From Marinobacter shengliensis (lineage in GTDB: Bacteria > Pseudomonadota > Gammaproteobacteria > Pseudomonadales > Oleiphilaceae): DNA of 64,000 nt. The translations under genes were made by a program, and so were the position numbers. Below are positions 53,679 through 61,502 of this stretch, in pieces. The stretch lies in contig NZ_PXNO01000023.1 in the NCBI RefSeq assembly GCF_003007715.1, positions 672,527 to 736,526 of the forward strand, read 5' to 3'. The number at the start of each line of letters is the position of its first letter. Position 1 is the stretch's first letter. Below the pieces are notes generated by a model. That model had not been told where the DNA came from. It worked only from the letters and a program-made list of their open reading frames with translations, and did no database searches.

Positions 53679-55399
53679 GCCAGACCCTCGACAGCAAACT
53701 GGTGGCCATGCTGGAAGTGGTCTACCCGGCGGTGGACTGTGCCTTTGTGGCAGAGCAGTTGATGGATGCGATGGCGCTGGCGCCCGATACCGAGGCGCCG
53801 CCGGCGCACCAGAACCATTGGGACCCATCGGACATTGTGCTGATCACCTACGCCGATACCGTTCAGCAGCCGGATGAGAAGCCATTGGTGACTTTGAAGC
53901 GGTTTCTGGACGACTGCCTGCAGGACGTCATCAGTGCCGTGCATATTCTGCCGTTTTTCCCATACAGCTCGGACGATGGCTTTTCGGTGATGGATTACCT
54001 GGCGGTGAACGAGTCCCACGGTGGCTGGGAAGACATCGAGGCCATCGCGGGGGACTACAAGCTGATGGCTGACCTGGTGATCAACCATATGTCCGCCCGC
54101 AGCCGATGGTTTGAGAATTTCCGAAAGCGCGTGGGGCCGGGCAAGGATTACTTCTTTGAGGGCAACCCGAAAGACGATTTAAGCATGGTGGTGCGCCCCC
54201 GAACCTCGCCGTTGCTGACCCCGGTGCAGACCGACGACGGCGAGCGCCATGTATGGTGTACCTTCAGTGAAGACCAGGTGGACCTGAATTTCGCCAACCC
54301 GGAAGTGCTGATCGAGTTTGCCCGGATTATCCACTATTACCTGGAGCGTGGTGTCAGGATCTTCCGGCTGGATGCGGTGGCGTTCTTGTGGAAAGAACCG
54401 GGCACGCCCTGCATTCACCTGCAGCAGACCCACGAGCTGATCAAGATTCTGCGGCTGTTGATTGAACATCACACGCCGGATGCGGTGGTGATCACCGAAA
54501 CCAACGTGCCCAACCGGGAGAACCTGACTTATTTCGGCAACGCCAACGAAGCCCATGCCATCTACAACTTCTCGTTGCCGCCACTGCTGATCAATACCCT
54601 GGTCACCGGTAATTGCCGGCACCTGAAAACCTGGCTGATGAGCATGCCGCCGGCGCAGATGGGCACCACCTACCTGAACTTCATTGCCTCCCACGACGGC
54701 GTTGGCCTGCGGCCCACTGACGGCCTGTTGGATGAGGACGAGAAACAGCGGCTGATCAACACCATGGAGTCCTTCGGCGGCAAGGTATCCTACCGGCGCA
54801 CCGCCGACGGCCGGGACCAGCCCTACGAAATGAACATTGCCTTGTGGGATGCCCTCAAAGGCACCGCCGAGGGTGGCGCAGACCACTGGCAGTTACAGCG
54901 ATTCCTTTGCGCCCACACCATTATGCTGGCGCTGGAAGGTATTCCTGCGTTCTATATTCACAGCCTGCTGGCGACCGAAAACGACCATGCCCGGGTAGAA
55001 CACACCGGCCGCTTCCGCTCTATTAATCGCGGCCAGTGGCAGCTGGATGCCGTGGAAGCCGCCCTGGCGGACCCACTCAGCCACCACAGCAAAGCTTTCA
55101 CCGAACTCAAGCGCCTGATCGCCATCCGCCGCGCCCAACCCGCCTTCCACCCCAACGCCACCCAGTTCACCCTGCACCTGGGCCTGCAGCTGTTTGGCTT
55201 CTGGCGCCAGAGCATGCGCCGGGAGCAATCCATCTTCTGCATCCACAACATAAGCGACGAAGTGCAGCAAGTGGCCCTCACCGACATCAACCTCATCGGC
55301 ACCGACCAGTGGACCGATTTGCTCTCTGGTATTGCCGTTGACGACCTGGCCGGTGTGCTAACCCTGAAACCCTACCAAAGCGTCTGGCTCTCCAACTAA
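53675..55399 (+). CDS. GH13 subfamily 18 phosphorylase, probable glucosylglycerate phosphorylase
   Basis: A 574-residue (beta/alpha)8 enzyme of the sucrose phosphorylase family. [20 protein letters not shown] near 89, [14 protein letters not shown] near 130, [19 protein letters not shown] (nucleophile Asp) near 225, [10 protein letters not shown] (acid/base Glu) near 270 and [12 protein letters not shown] near 333 are present. Relatives act on sucrose, sucrose-6-phosphate, glucosylglycerate or glucosylglycerol; the gpgS and phosphatase partners make glucosylglycerate the best guess, and it would release glucose-1-phosphate and glycerate. A class A repeat starts one base after the stop. Confidence 0.85.
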   Translation: MSQTLDSKLVAMLEVVYPAVDCAFVAEQLMDAMALAPDTEAPPAHQNHWDPSDIVLITYADTVQQPDEKPLVTLKRFLDDCLQDVISAVHILPFFPYSSDDGFSVMDYLAVNESHGGWEDIEAIAGDYKLMADLVINHMSARSRWFENFRKRVGPGKDYFFEGNPKDDLSMVVRPRTSPLLTPVQTDDGERHVWCTFSEDQVDLNFANPEVLIEFARIIHYYLERGVRIFRLDAVAFLWKEPGTPCIHLQQTHELIKILRLLIEHHTPDAVVITETNVPNRENLTYFGNANEAHAIYNFSLPPLLINTLVTGNCRHLKTWLMSMPPAQMGTTYLNFIASHDGVGLRPTDGLLDEDEKQRLINTMESFGGKVSYRRTADGRDQPYEMNIALWDALKGTAEGGADHWQLQRFLCAHTIMLALEGIPAFYIHSLLATENDHARVEHTGRFRSINRGQWQLDAVEAALADPLSHHSKAFTELKRLIAIRRAQPAFHPNATQFTLHLGLQLFGFWRQSMRREQSIFCIHNISDEVQQVALTDINLIGTDQWTDLLSGIAVDDLAGVLTLKPYQSVWLSN

Positions 55400-55400
55400 G

Positions 55401-55455
55401 TTGGGGTCAGACCCCAGAACATTTGATGGGGTGAAATGTCTTGGGGTCTGACCCC
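55401..55455. repeat. class A palindromic repeat
   Basis: Standard arms with the GATGGGGTG centre; the right arm ends GACCCCG rather than GACCCCAA. It starts one base after the phosphorylase stop and 15 bases before the -35 of the next operon. Confidence 0.9.
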
Positions 55456-55469
55456 GCCTTGAGTTTTGG

Positions 55470-55497
55470 TTGGGGGGTTCCTATAATCGCCGGCCAT
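55470..55497 (+). promoter_or_regulatory. sigma-70-type promoter of the envelope operon
   Basis: TATAAT at 55492-55497 is a perfect -10; TTGGGG at 55470-55475, 16 bases upstream, is a weak -35 (TTG only). The first gene starts 30 bases downstream. The TATAATCG hexamer context recurs in the vgrG promoter at 63737. Confidence 0.6.
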
Positions 55498-55526
55498 TCG
55501 ATGTTTGATTGCCCATGGAGGGGTGG

Positions 55527-57908
55527 ATGACGATGCGGAGTCTCGTCGTGCTTTCTTTTGTTGTTGTGCTCGGTGGTGCCGGTTTCATGTGGGTTACCAA
55601 GAGCACGCTCGCCTTTAGCCCCGCCGAGGGGGATGTTCGCTACTTCAAGGTTGCGGAACAAGTCGAATACTGGGGCCCGGAAAAGCGCCTGGCGCCCGAA
55701 AGTACGCTGGTCATGAGAAGCCTTCTCAGAACCGACGCCGGCCCCCTGCAAGATGATGGTTACGAGATCCGCTCCCGGGCGCTCCGCACTCACTTCTCCC
55801 GTAATGGCAGGCAACTCTTCAATGCTGGTGGTGCGGCGGCCTATGGTGCCGACATCGAGGCGATGGCCGGCCTGGCGACGTCCGGTGTTGTGCAGCGGAT
55901 TTCTGAGCGCGGCAAACTGTTGCAAAGCGCCTATGCGGACTCCCGTCTTGCCTCAATCCTGCGATCTGAGCGCGATGAAGATGATGTGGCCCGCAACATG
56001 TTGCATCGCGGCCTCAGCGTCTCCGCACCGTACCAAGTTGATCTGTCTGGCGGTAAACCCCGCCTGGGCGCAACCTGGAACACGCCACCGCAACACATCG
56101 CCGGCGTTTCTATGCCTGCGCTGAAATACGAAGTCCGCTATATCGACGAGCATTCGCTAACACTCAAATTTCGGAACCGAGATGCAGGTGTTGAAGGCGC
56201 TCGAAAAGTAGAGGGGTATCTGGAGCTTGAGCGGCACAGTGGCTGGCCTCTGAGAGCCGGGGCAACGATCACCGAAGAGGCCAACCTGGATGGCGAGCCG
56301 ATGACGCAGATCAGCCGGATTACCCTGGAGCAAACCGGCGTTGATCCGGTCACGCGCCGTGACCGACTCAGGTTCAACGCCAAGCGTGCCATGTTCGCCT
56401 ATGAGCTGGAGACGGATACCGAATTATTCCAGAACTATTTTTTACCGCCTTTTGGCCCATATACGCCAGAGGAGTCTTTGGCGTGGCTGGATCGAACGCT
56501 GCTCTGGTTTGGCCCCGGGCAAAGGGGCAAAAAGCATGGCTTGAACTATCAGCCCCATGGACTGGACGTCTCCAGTTTTGAGTTCCACGCGCCAACAGCG
56601 GTGCGCCTTCTCTCTGAGGAGGGAGCTCCCGTTGCGGAGGATGTGCAGGTTAATCCGGATTTTCTGTCGAGAGCCTGGAAAGAAAGCCTGCTTGATCCGG
56701 GCTCTGGATTAAAGCCCTTCTTATCAGATGGCCTGAGCGATGACCAGCTGGCATTGGTCGATCGGGTAGAGGTAGATCTGAGCGTTACCACGCCGGACGA
56801 ACTGTTTACCATCACCCTGAATCGTGGCGACACGGAGCACCACGTGGTCGGAGCTGGTGTCACGTTGACGGTTGAGTCCTGGTCTTACGATAAGGCCCTT
56901 GTTCGCATGAGCCGGGATGACGGCTACCTTCCTCAAGACCAGCCTTTGGTCAGCGTGGTGCCACTAGACCGAAACGGTGAGCGGCTTCCGGCCTTCACTC
57001 CCAGAACCAGTCACTCGCTGGTTGAGCCGATGAGGGCGGCCTTGCTTAAGGAATATGATTACGTTTCGCCCAGCACGTTATCGGACTACTTTGCCGATCA
57101 GGTCGCTGTGGAGATCCTGGCGAAGCCGCTTCAGGAGCGCCGCGGCGATATGATCTACGAGATCTCCGTGCCGGAAGGCTCCACCTTTGAGGCGCTGGTG
57201 GTCTACCTACACAGCACCCAAACGGAGGCCAGAACCCTGGTGGCCAGAAATGCTGATGCTACGCTCAGTGGCGGCCCCGTGATCGGCGAACGTTTTCTTA
57301 ACAGAACAGAGTTGTCCGATTTACCCCCTGTATCGTTGCACTCAGAGGACGTCTCCACGAGAGGCCTGTCGACGAACTGGCTCAGTGTTGGTTTGCCCGA
57401 TGGCCTGGGTGATCGCTGCGAACTGTCCGTTGCTGGTGCGCCGGAGTACCAAAGGAGCCCGCTCGATTTCTCCTACCAGAGCTTCGGAGAAAGGAAAGGG
57501 CATCTTCTGACAACCGCTCACGGTGTTTCATTCTTCTACGATTACGCGGTCGATGTGTTGGTGGATTGTGTAACCGGTGTTGAGATGAAAACCTCAGCGC
57601 CGGGGTCCGACCCGGAAGTGCGCTGGCTGGATGACAACACCGTGGAGGTGTCTGAGGCCCTGCACCAGAATCTCAAATGGGCGCGCAGAGGTTTCGGTTT
57701 GCGAAGCGAGCTTCCATTCGTTGCATTCAGCAAGGACGGTTTGGCGCTGGAGCCGCTGACGGAAGGCGTATATGGGAATTTTGCTATGTATGACCAGCCT
57801 GTAGGTCGTCGCTTCCGGTTTTGGGGTGAGGTGGCGGAAGTCCGGTATCCGGCCCGTGTGAATCGCGAATCCATTCAGTTGCCGGTGCAGTTTCCGCCAC
57901 TTCCCTGA
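55527..57908 (+). CDS. membrane-anchored hypothetical protein, paralogue of the 61503 gene
   Basis: A 793-residue protein with one N-terminal hydrophobic helix (residues ~4-24), probably an uncleaved anchor, then a periplasmic part. Just after the helix it has TLAFSPAEGDVRYF; the gene at 61503 has TLAFDPEAGDVRYF at the same place. Further matching blocks are EGYLELERHSGWP, LDRTLLWFG, VDRVEVDLSVTTPD and a C-terminal RFWGEVAEVRYP. No known domain was recognised and no catalytic motif stands out. The start at 55527 has GGAGG five bases upstream; codons at 55509 and 55515 are also possible. It begins a four-gene operon. Confidence 0.75.
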   Translation: MTMRSLVVLSFVVVLGGAGFMWVTKSTLAFSPAEGDVRYFKVAEQVEYWGPEKRLAPESTLVMRSLLRTDAGPLQDDGYEIRSRALRTHFSRNGRQLFNAGGAAAYGADIEAMAGLATSGVVQRISERGKLLQSAYADSRLASILRSERDEDDVARNMLHRGLSVSAPYQVDLSGGKPRLGATWNTPPQHIAGVSMPALKYEVRYIDEHSLTLKFRNRDAGVEGARKVEGYLELERHSGWPLRAGATITEEANLDGEPMTQISRITLEQTGVDPVTRRDRLRFNAKRAMFAYELETDTELFQNYFLPPFGPYTPEESLAWLDRTLLWFGPGQRGKKHGLNYQPHGLDVSSFEFHAPTAVRLLSEEGAPVAEDVQVNPDFLSRAWKESLLDPGSGLKPFLSDGLSDDQLALVDRVEVDLSVTTPDELFTITLNRGDTEHHVVGAGVTLTVESWSYDKALVRMSRDDGYLPQDQPLVSVVPLDRNGERLPAFTPRTSHSLVEPMRAALLKEYDYVSPSTLSDYFADQVAVEILAKPLQERRGDMIYEISVPEGSTFEALVVYLHSTQTEARTLVARNADATLSGGPVIGERFLNRTELSDLPPVSLHSEDVSTRGLSTNWLSVGLPDGLGDRCELSVAGAPEYQRSPLDFSYQSFGERKGHLLTTAHGVSFFYDYAVDVLVDCVTGVEMKTSAPGSDPEVRWLDDNTVEVSEALHQNLKWARRGFGLRSELPFVAFSKDGLALEPLTEGVYGNFAMYDQPVGRRFRFWGEVAEVRYPARVNRESIQLPVQFPPLP

Positions 57909-57938
57909 TTTGCCAGAACCTTTTGTGTGGACATAGTC

Positions 57939-59432
57939 ATGATGAATCGACGACTCGTTTTTATTCTTTTGCTTTTGCCCCTGTTTGTTCAGGCAGGCCA
58001 ACGTGTCTGGCTGCAGGAGGACTGGCGCTACTTTGATGGGGCAGACCCGGATGACCGCAGGGCAAAGTATCTCGAATTGCCCTTTGCCAAAGAGGGAGAA
58101 CGGTACCGGGTAGTGGTGCGTTATCCGGACGGGCAACTTGCCCTGGAAGGGCAGTCCCTGACGCCGGAGTTTAATCGCTACGCTCTGCTTGGAGGCGTTC
58201 GGGAGTATTACCCTGATGGGCAGCTGGCTCGGAAAACACACTATGTTCCGCGTGATGATGTATGCAACTGTGGGCGATCAACGCCGGTTGAGCACGGTGA
58301 GTCTGAGGAGTATTTCCCGAACGGCCAGCTAAAGCGCAAGGTTACCTACTATGGCGGTGGTTTGGTCGATGGCGATTACCAGGAGTTCGACTCTGAAGGC
58401 AGGGTTGTCCGCGCCTACACGATGAAAAGCTACCGAAAACAAGGCTTTTACACCGAGTACCGGGGCGGCAGGCTGGTGCTGGAAGAGCAATACGTAAATG
58501 GCCGGCGCCAGGGAATCCAAAAGAGCTACTATCCAGACGGTGCCTTGAAACGCATCTACTTTGTTGGTCAGCACTTTGAGCCTGAAGGCGAGGACCGCAC
58601 CTACAGTGAAGTTGGCTTATTGAAACGCAATGTGATGCGAGTGCTGGATGACAGTGGAAGAGAAGTTGAGCGACGTGAGGAGCACTACGGCGAGGCGGAG
58701 CAGTTGCGGAGTTTGCATCATAAAAAGCCCGGCTGGGAGCTAGCGGAAGAGTATGACGAAAACGGCAACCTTGTTGCGCGCAAGGAGGAGGGGCCGCACG
58801 GTTACCAGGGCCTGTTCATCCAAAAAGACTGGCGCAACGTGATAACCGCTCATTACGTGGATGGTGTGTTGCACGGGCGATTCGTCGAGACGTCTTCAGG
58901 GGAGGAGCGAGTTGAAGGCAACTACGAACATGGCAAGAAAACCGGCTTATGGCTGAGCGTGGCGCGGGATGGCTCTCGTGAAGAGGCTCGTTACGAAAAT
59001 GGCAAACTGCATGGGTTGATGCAGGTGATGGATGCCGATGGTATTCGCAGGGCTTATATCACCTACAAGAACGATGAAAAGCATGGCCCGGCAGACCACG
59101 AAACAGAGTCGGGTAATCGGGTGGTGACGTCTTACCATGAGGGCGAACCAGACGGCGATTACCTTGAATACACCAGGCATGGCCGGCTGATTGAGAAGGC
59201 CCACTATCGCCGGGGTAACCTGCACGGTGCCCAGTATAGCTTTGACCGCGAGGGCCGGATGGCAAGCAAGCGAAGTTACCGTAATGGCGTTCCCCACGGC
59301 GAGTTTCTTGAAACGGGAGACTTCGGACAGCACCTCTTCAGCCTTCACTATGACAACGGGGAAAGGGTGGGAGAGGGCTCCTTCTATATGGATTTATCCC
59401 CGGATTCAGGATCAGGGACGATCACTCGATGA
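57939..59432 (+). CDS. exported MORN-repeat (YwqK-like) protein
   Basis: A 497-residue protein with a signal peptide (MNRRLVFILLLLPLFVQA) and many tandem MORN_2-type repeats of the form YxPDGQLxRKxxY: REYYPDGQLARK, EEYFPNGQLKRK, KSYYPDGALKR, YDENGNLVARK, EARYENGKLHG, HYRRGNLHG and others over residues ~60-480. Such repeats build flat beta-sheet solenoids and occur in YwqK-family immunity proteins of toxin systems and in surface proteins; here a signal peptide argues for the periplasm or cell surface. It starts 30 bases after the previous stop (two adjacent ATGs at 57939 and 57942, weak RBS) and overlaps the next start by ATGA. Confidence 0.8.
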   Translation: MMNRRLVFILLLLPLFVQAGQRVWLQEDWRYFDGADPDDRRAKYLELPFAKEGERYRVVVRYPDGQLALEGQSLTPEFNRYALLGGVREYYPDGQLARKTHYVPRDDVCNCGRSTPVEHGESEEYFPNGQLKRKVTYYGGGLVDGDYQEFDSEGRVVRAYTMKSYRKQGFYTEYRGGRLVLEEQYVNGRRQGIQKSYYPDGALKRIYFVGQHFEPEGEDRTYSEVGLLKRNVMRVLDDSGREVERREEHYGEAEQLRSLHHKKPGWELAEEYDENGNLVARKEEGPHGYQGLFIQKDWRNVITAHYVDGVLHGRFVETSSGEERVEGNYEHGKKTGLWLSVARDGSREEARYENGKLHGLMQVMDADGIRRAYITYKNDEKHGPADHETESGNRVVTSYHEGEPDGDYLEYTRHGRLIEKAHYRRGNLHGAQYSFDREGRMASKRSYRNGVPHGEFLETGDFGQHLFSLHYDNGERVGEGSFYMDLSPDSGSGTITR

Positions 59433-61468
59433 AAAAAACTCTTATTTTGCTAGCAATCGTTTCCGCCCTCGTTGTTCTTGGATTTCTGGTTCCAGGCATG
59501 GCGGGTTCTGGGCAGGAAACGCCATCGCAGCGAGTCTTTACGGGGCTGGCATTCGGCGGTGAGGGTGTGTTTGCTGTCGGGGAGGCGGGGGCTATTCGGG
59601 TGTCTGACAATAACGCGGACAGCTGGCAAGTGGTCAGCTCAGGCGTTGAGCACACGCTGACCGCCATTGAGTTTGTCACCGAAAAGCAGGGCTGGGTTAC
59701 AGGGCACAATGGCATTGTTTTGCAAACCCTGAATGGAGGTAGAAGCTGGCAGCAGGTGCAGTTTGCCGGTGAAGAACACCCGAATTTGGCATTAATGGAT
59801 GTCACGTTTGGCAAGGATCAACAAGGGCTGATTGTTGGTGAGGATAATCTGATATTGGCCACCCGGGATGGCGGCGATAGCTGGTCTCGCGAAGTCTATG
59901 AAGCCGGGCGATATTCTTCCATCCATAATGCCGCGCTGTTGCTCGACAGTGGCCATGCTCTGATTGCGACCAGCGCGGGCGAAATGCTGGTTCGCTTGCC
60001 GGGGGAGCGCAAGTGGAACCGGGTGCATGGGCCTGGTCGCAAGGCTCTGCTCGGCATGATCGATCTGGGGTCTGGTAGGATACTGGCGTTCGGTTCTCAT
60101 GGGCTGATACTGGAAACAGCGGATGCGGGAGCCACCTGGAATGAAGTTAAAACCACCAGCTCCGCCAACTACCTGGCTGGTGCACATCTTGGTGATGGCA
60201 GCGTTTTGCTGGTTGGCAGCGAAGGCATGGTGGTTCGCCGTCATGCCGGAGAGGCCATGTTTCTGCAGGATGAACATTTGCCGCCGGGAACCTTGACCGG
60301 AGTTGTGGAAGGACAGAATGGACGACTACTGGTAACCGGTGCTCAGGGAACTGGTTTTCTTGCCGACAATGATTACCACTTTGCAGGCACGGATAAGGCG
60401 AACCCGTACACGGGCTACCTGCTGACCAAGGCGCTTTTGCATCGTCCGGAGGTGGTGCGGCTTCTTGATCTGAACACCAGCAGCTTTCGGCGTTCATTCG
60501 GCGATGCGCCGAAGGACCAGGCAAGCTGGGTCTCTGTGAATGTCTCTGCCAGATCGGAAGCAGACGATGTTCTGACGCCTGCGGTGTTTAACGATATTCA
60601 CCAATTGCACGAAGCTCTGGCAGAGCAGCGGTTGCAAGGGAAGCTTGGTCTCTTGGGTGTGACGTCTCTTTGGAGCGAGGATCAGACGCACATTGTTCTT
60701 GACAGCTCTACAGGAACCCATCACCCGGTAGTCTCACGTTCCAGGGACTATAGCGATGAAGAACGACCCTACCTTGAAAGACGCATCTTTCAGTCCGGAC
60801 TGGCTGGCAATGTCGTCTCTGAAAATTTCCGGTCCATGACTCTGCAGGCCGAAGTTGACTTGTCTGAAGAGGTGGACGGCAATGCACCCTCAGCGTTGGT
60901 TTCATTTTTCAAAGACTATCAGAACAGCTTTGACGCACAGTCACCCGCCTATACGGTTGATAAGCTTGAATATGTGAGCTTGCAGAAGTTATACGAAACT
61001 TTGCCGGACACCGAAAAGGGGGCTGACAGCCAGGATATACCAGCACAGTATCTCTACGAGATTGCTCTGAAAACGGCTGATTCGCACCGTTGCAGCACCG
61101 AAGAGGCATTAAGGTTGTCTGCCGATCTTGAAACTCACCTCAGTGGTGCATCTCTGGGTGGGGAGCTTCTCTCCGTGGCCAAGCTGTTCAAATACAATCA
61201 GGTAGCCAGGCACGATGGAAACTGGAAGTGGTTCTCGGCCGACGGTTATCAGCAATGGTATAGCCGTGGTGTGCACCTGCTTTGGGAGCATTCGAGCTGT
61301 GTGAACCCGTTAGCCCTTGTTATCGGCAAGCACGGAGCAAAGGATGAGTCAGGACGAATAAGCGAGATGCTGGGTCAGTTCGAGGAAGCAAAAGCGCTGG
61401 CAGAATCCGACAAAAGCCTGAATTTGAATGTATACCGGCTTGACCGGACCGCACTGACGATGCACTGA
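59429..61468 (+). CDS. Ycf48/BNR propeller protein with C-terminal RND-porter-like domain
   Basis: A 679-residue protein with an N-terminal hydrophobic anchor (~4-22). Residues ~35-320 form a beta propeller with BNR-type Asp-boxes: SDNNADSWQVV, TLNGGRSWQQV, TRDGGDSWSREV and TADAGATWNEV, the pattern of Ycf48-like photosystem-assembly homologues that occur in non-photosynthetic proteobacteria beside MmpL-type RND transporters. After about 370, SVNVSARSEADDVLTPAVFNDI..HQLHEAL, LLGVTSLWSED and LAGNVVSENFRSM look like the porter domain of an RND/MmpL exporter but without membrane helices. That reading is an inference. Overlaps both the MORN gene (ATGA) and sits 34 bases before the last gene. Confidence 0.7.
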   Translation: MKKTLILLAIVSALVVLGFLVPGMAGSGQETPSQRVFTGLAFGGEGVFAVGEAGAIRVSDNNADSWQVVSSGVEHTLTAIEFVTEKQGWVTGHNGIVLQTLNGGRSWQQVQFAGEEHPNLALMDVTFGKDQQGLIVGEDNLILATRDGGDSWSREVYEAGRYSSIHNAALLLDSGHALIATSAGEMLVRLPGERKWNRVHGPGRKALLGMIDLGSGRILAFGSHGLILETADAGATWNEVKTTSSANYLAGAHLGDGSVLLVGSEGMVVRRHAGEAMFLQDEHLPPGTLTGVVEGQNGRLLVTGAQGTGFLADNDYHFAGTDKANPYTGYLLTKALLHRPEVVRLLDLNTSSFRRSFGDAPKDQASWVSVNVSARSEADDVLTPAVFNDIHQLHEALAEQRLQGKLGLLGVTSLWSEDQTHIVLDSSTGTHHPVVSRSRDYSDEERPYLERRIFQSGLAGNVVSENFRSMTLQAEVDLSEEVDGNAPSALVSFFKDYQNSFDAQSPAYTVDKLEYVSLQKLYETLPDTEKGADSQDIPAQYLYEIALKTADSHRCSTEEALRLSADLETHLSGASLGGELLSVAKLFKYNQVARHDGNWKWFSADGYQQWYSRGVHLLWEHSSCVNPLALVIGKHGAKDESGRISEMLGQFEEAKALAESDKSLNLNVYRLDRTALTMH

Positions 61469-61502
61469 ATGAACAAACTGAAAATCCATGGAAAGGACAT
61501 GA

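Noticed and set aside
17317..55455. CRISPR array from repeated palindromic sequences
   Set aside because: Copies are spread over 36 kb between genes with no regular 30-40 base spacers and no cas genes.
19291..55455. Integron with attC sites, because ~57-base palindromes bracket genes
   Set aside because: No RYYYAAC/GTTRRRY core motifs, no integrase or attI, and bracketed genes are on both strands and include multi-gene operons; the cassette look is kept only as an observation.
57939..59432. Calling the MORN protein an antitoxin outright
   Set aside because: YwqK-type repeats occur in immunity proteins, but the signal peptide and lack of an identified toxin gene make this only a possibility.
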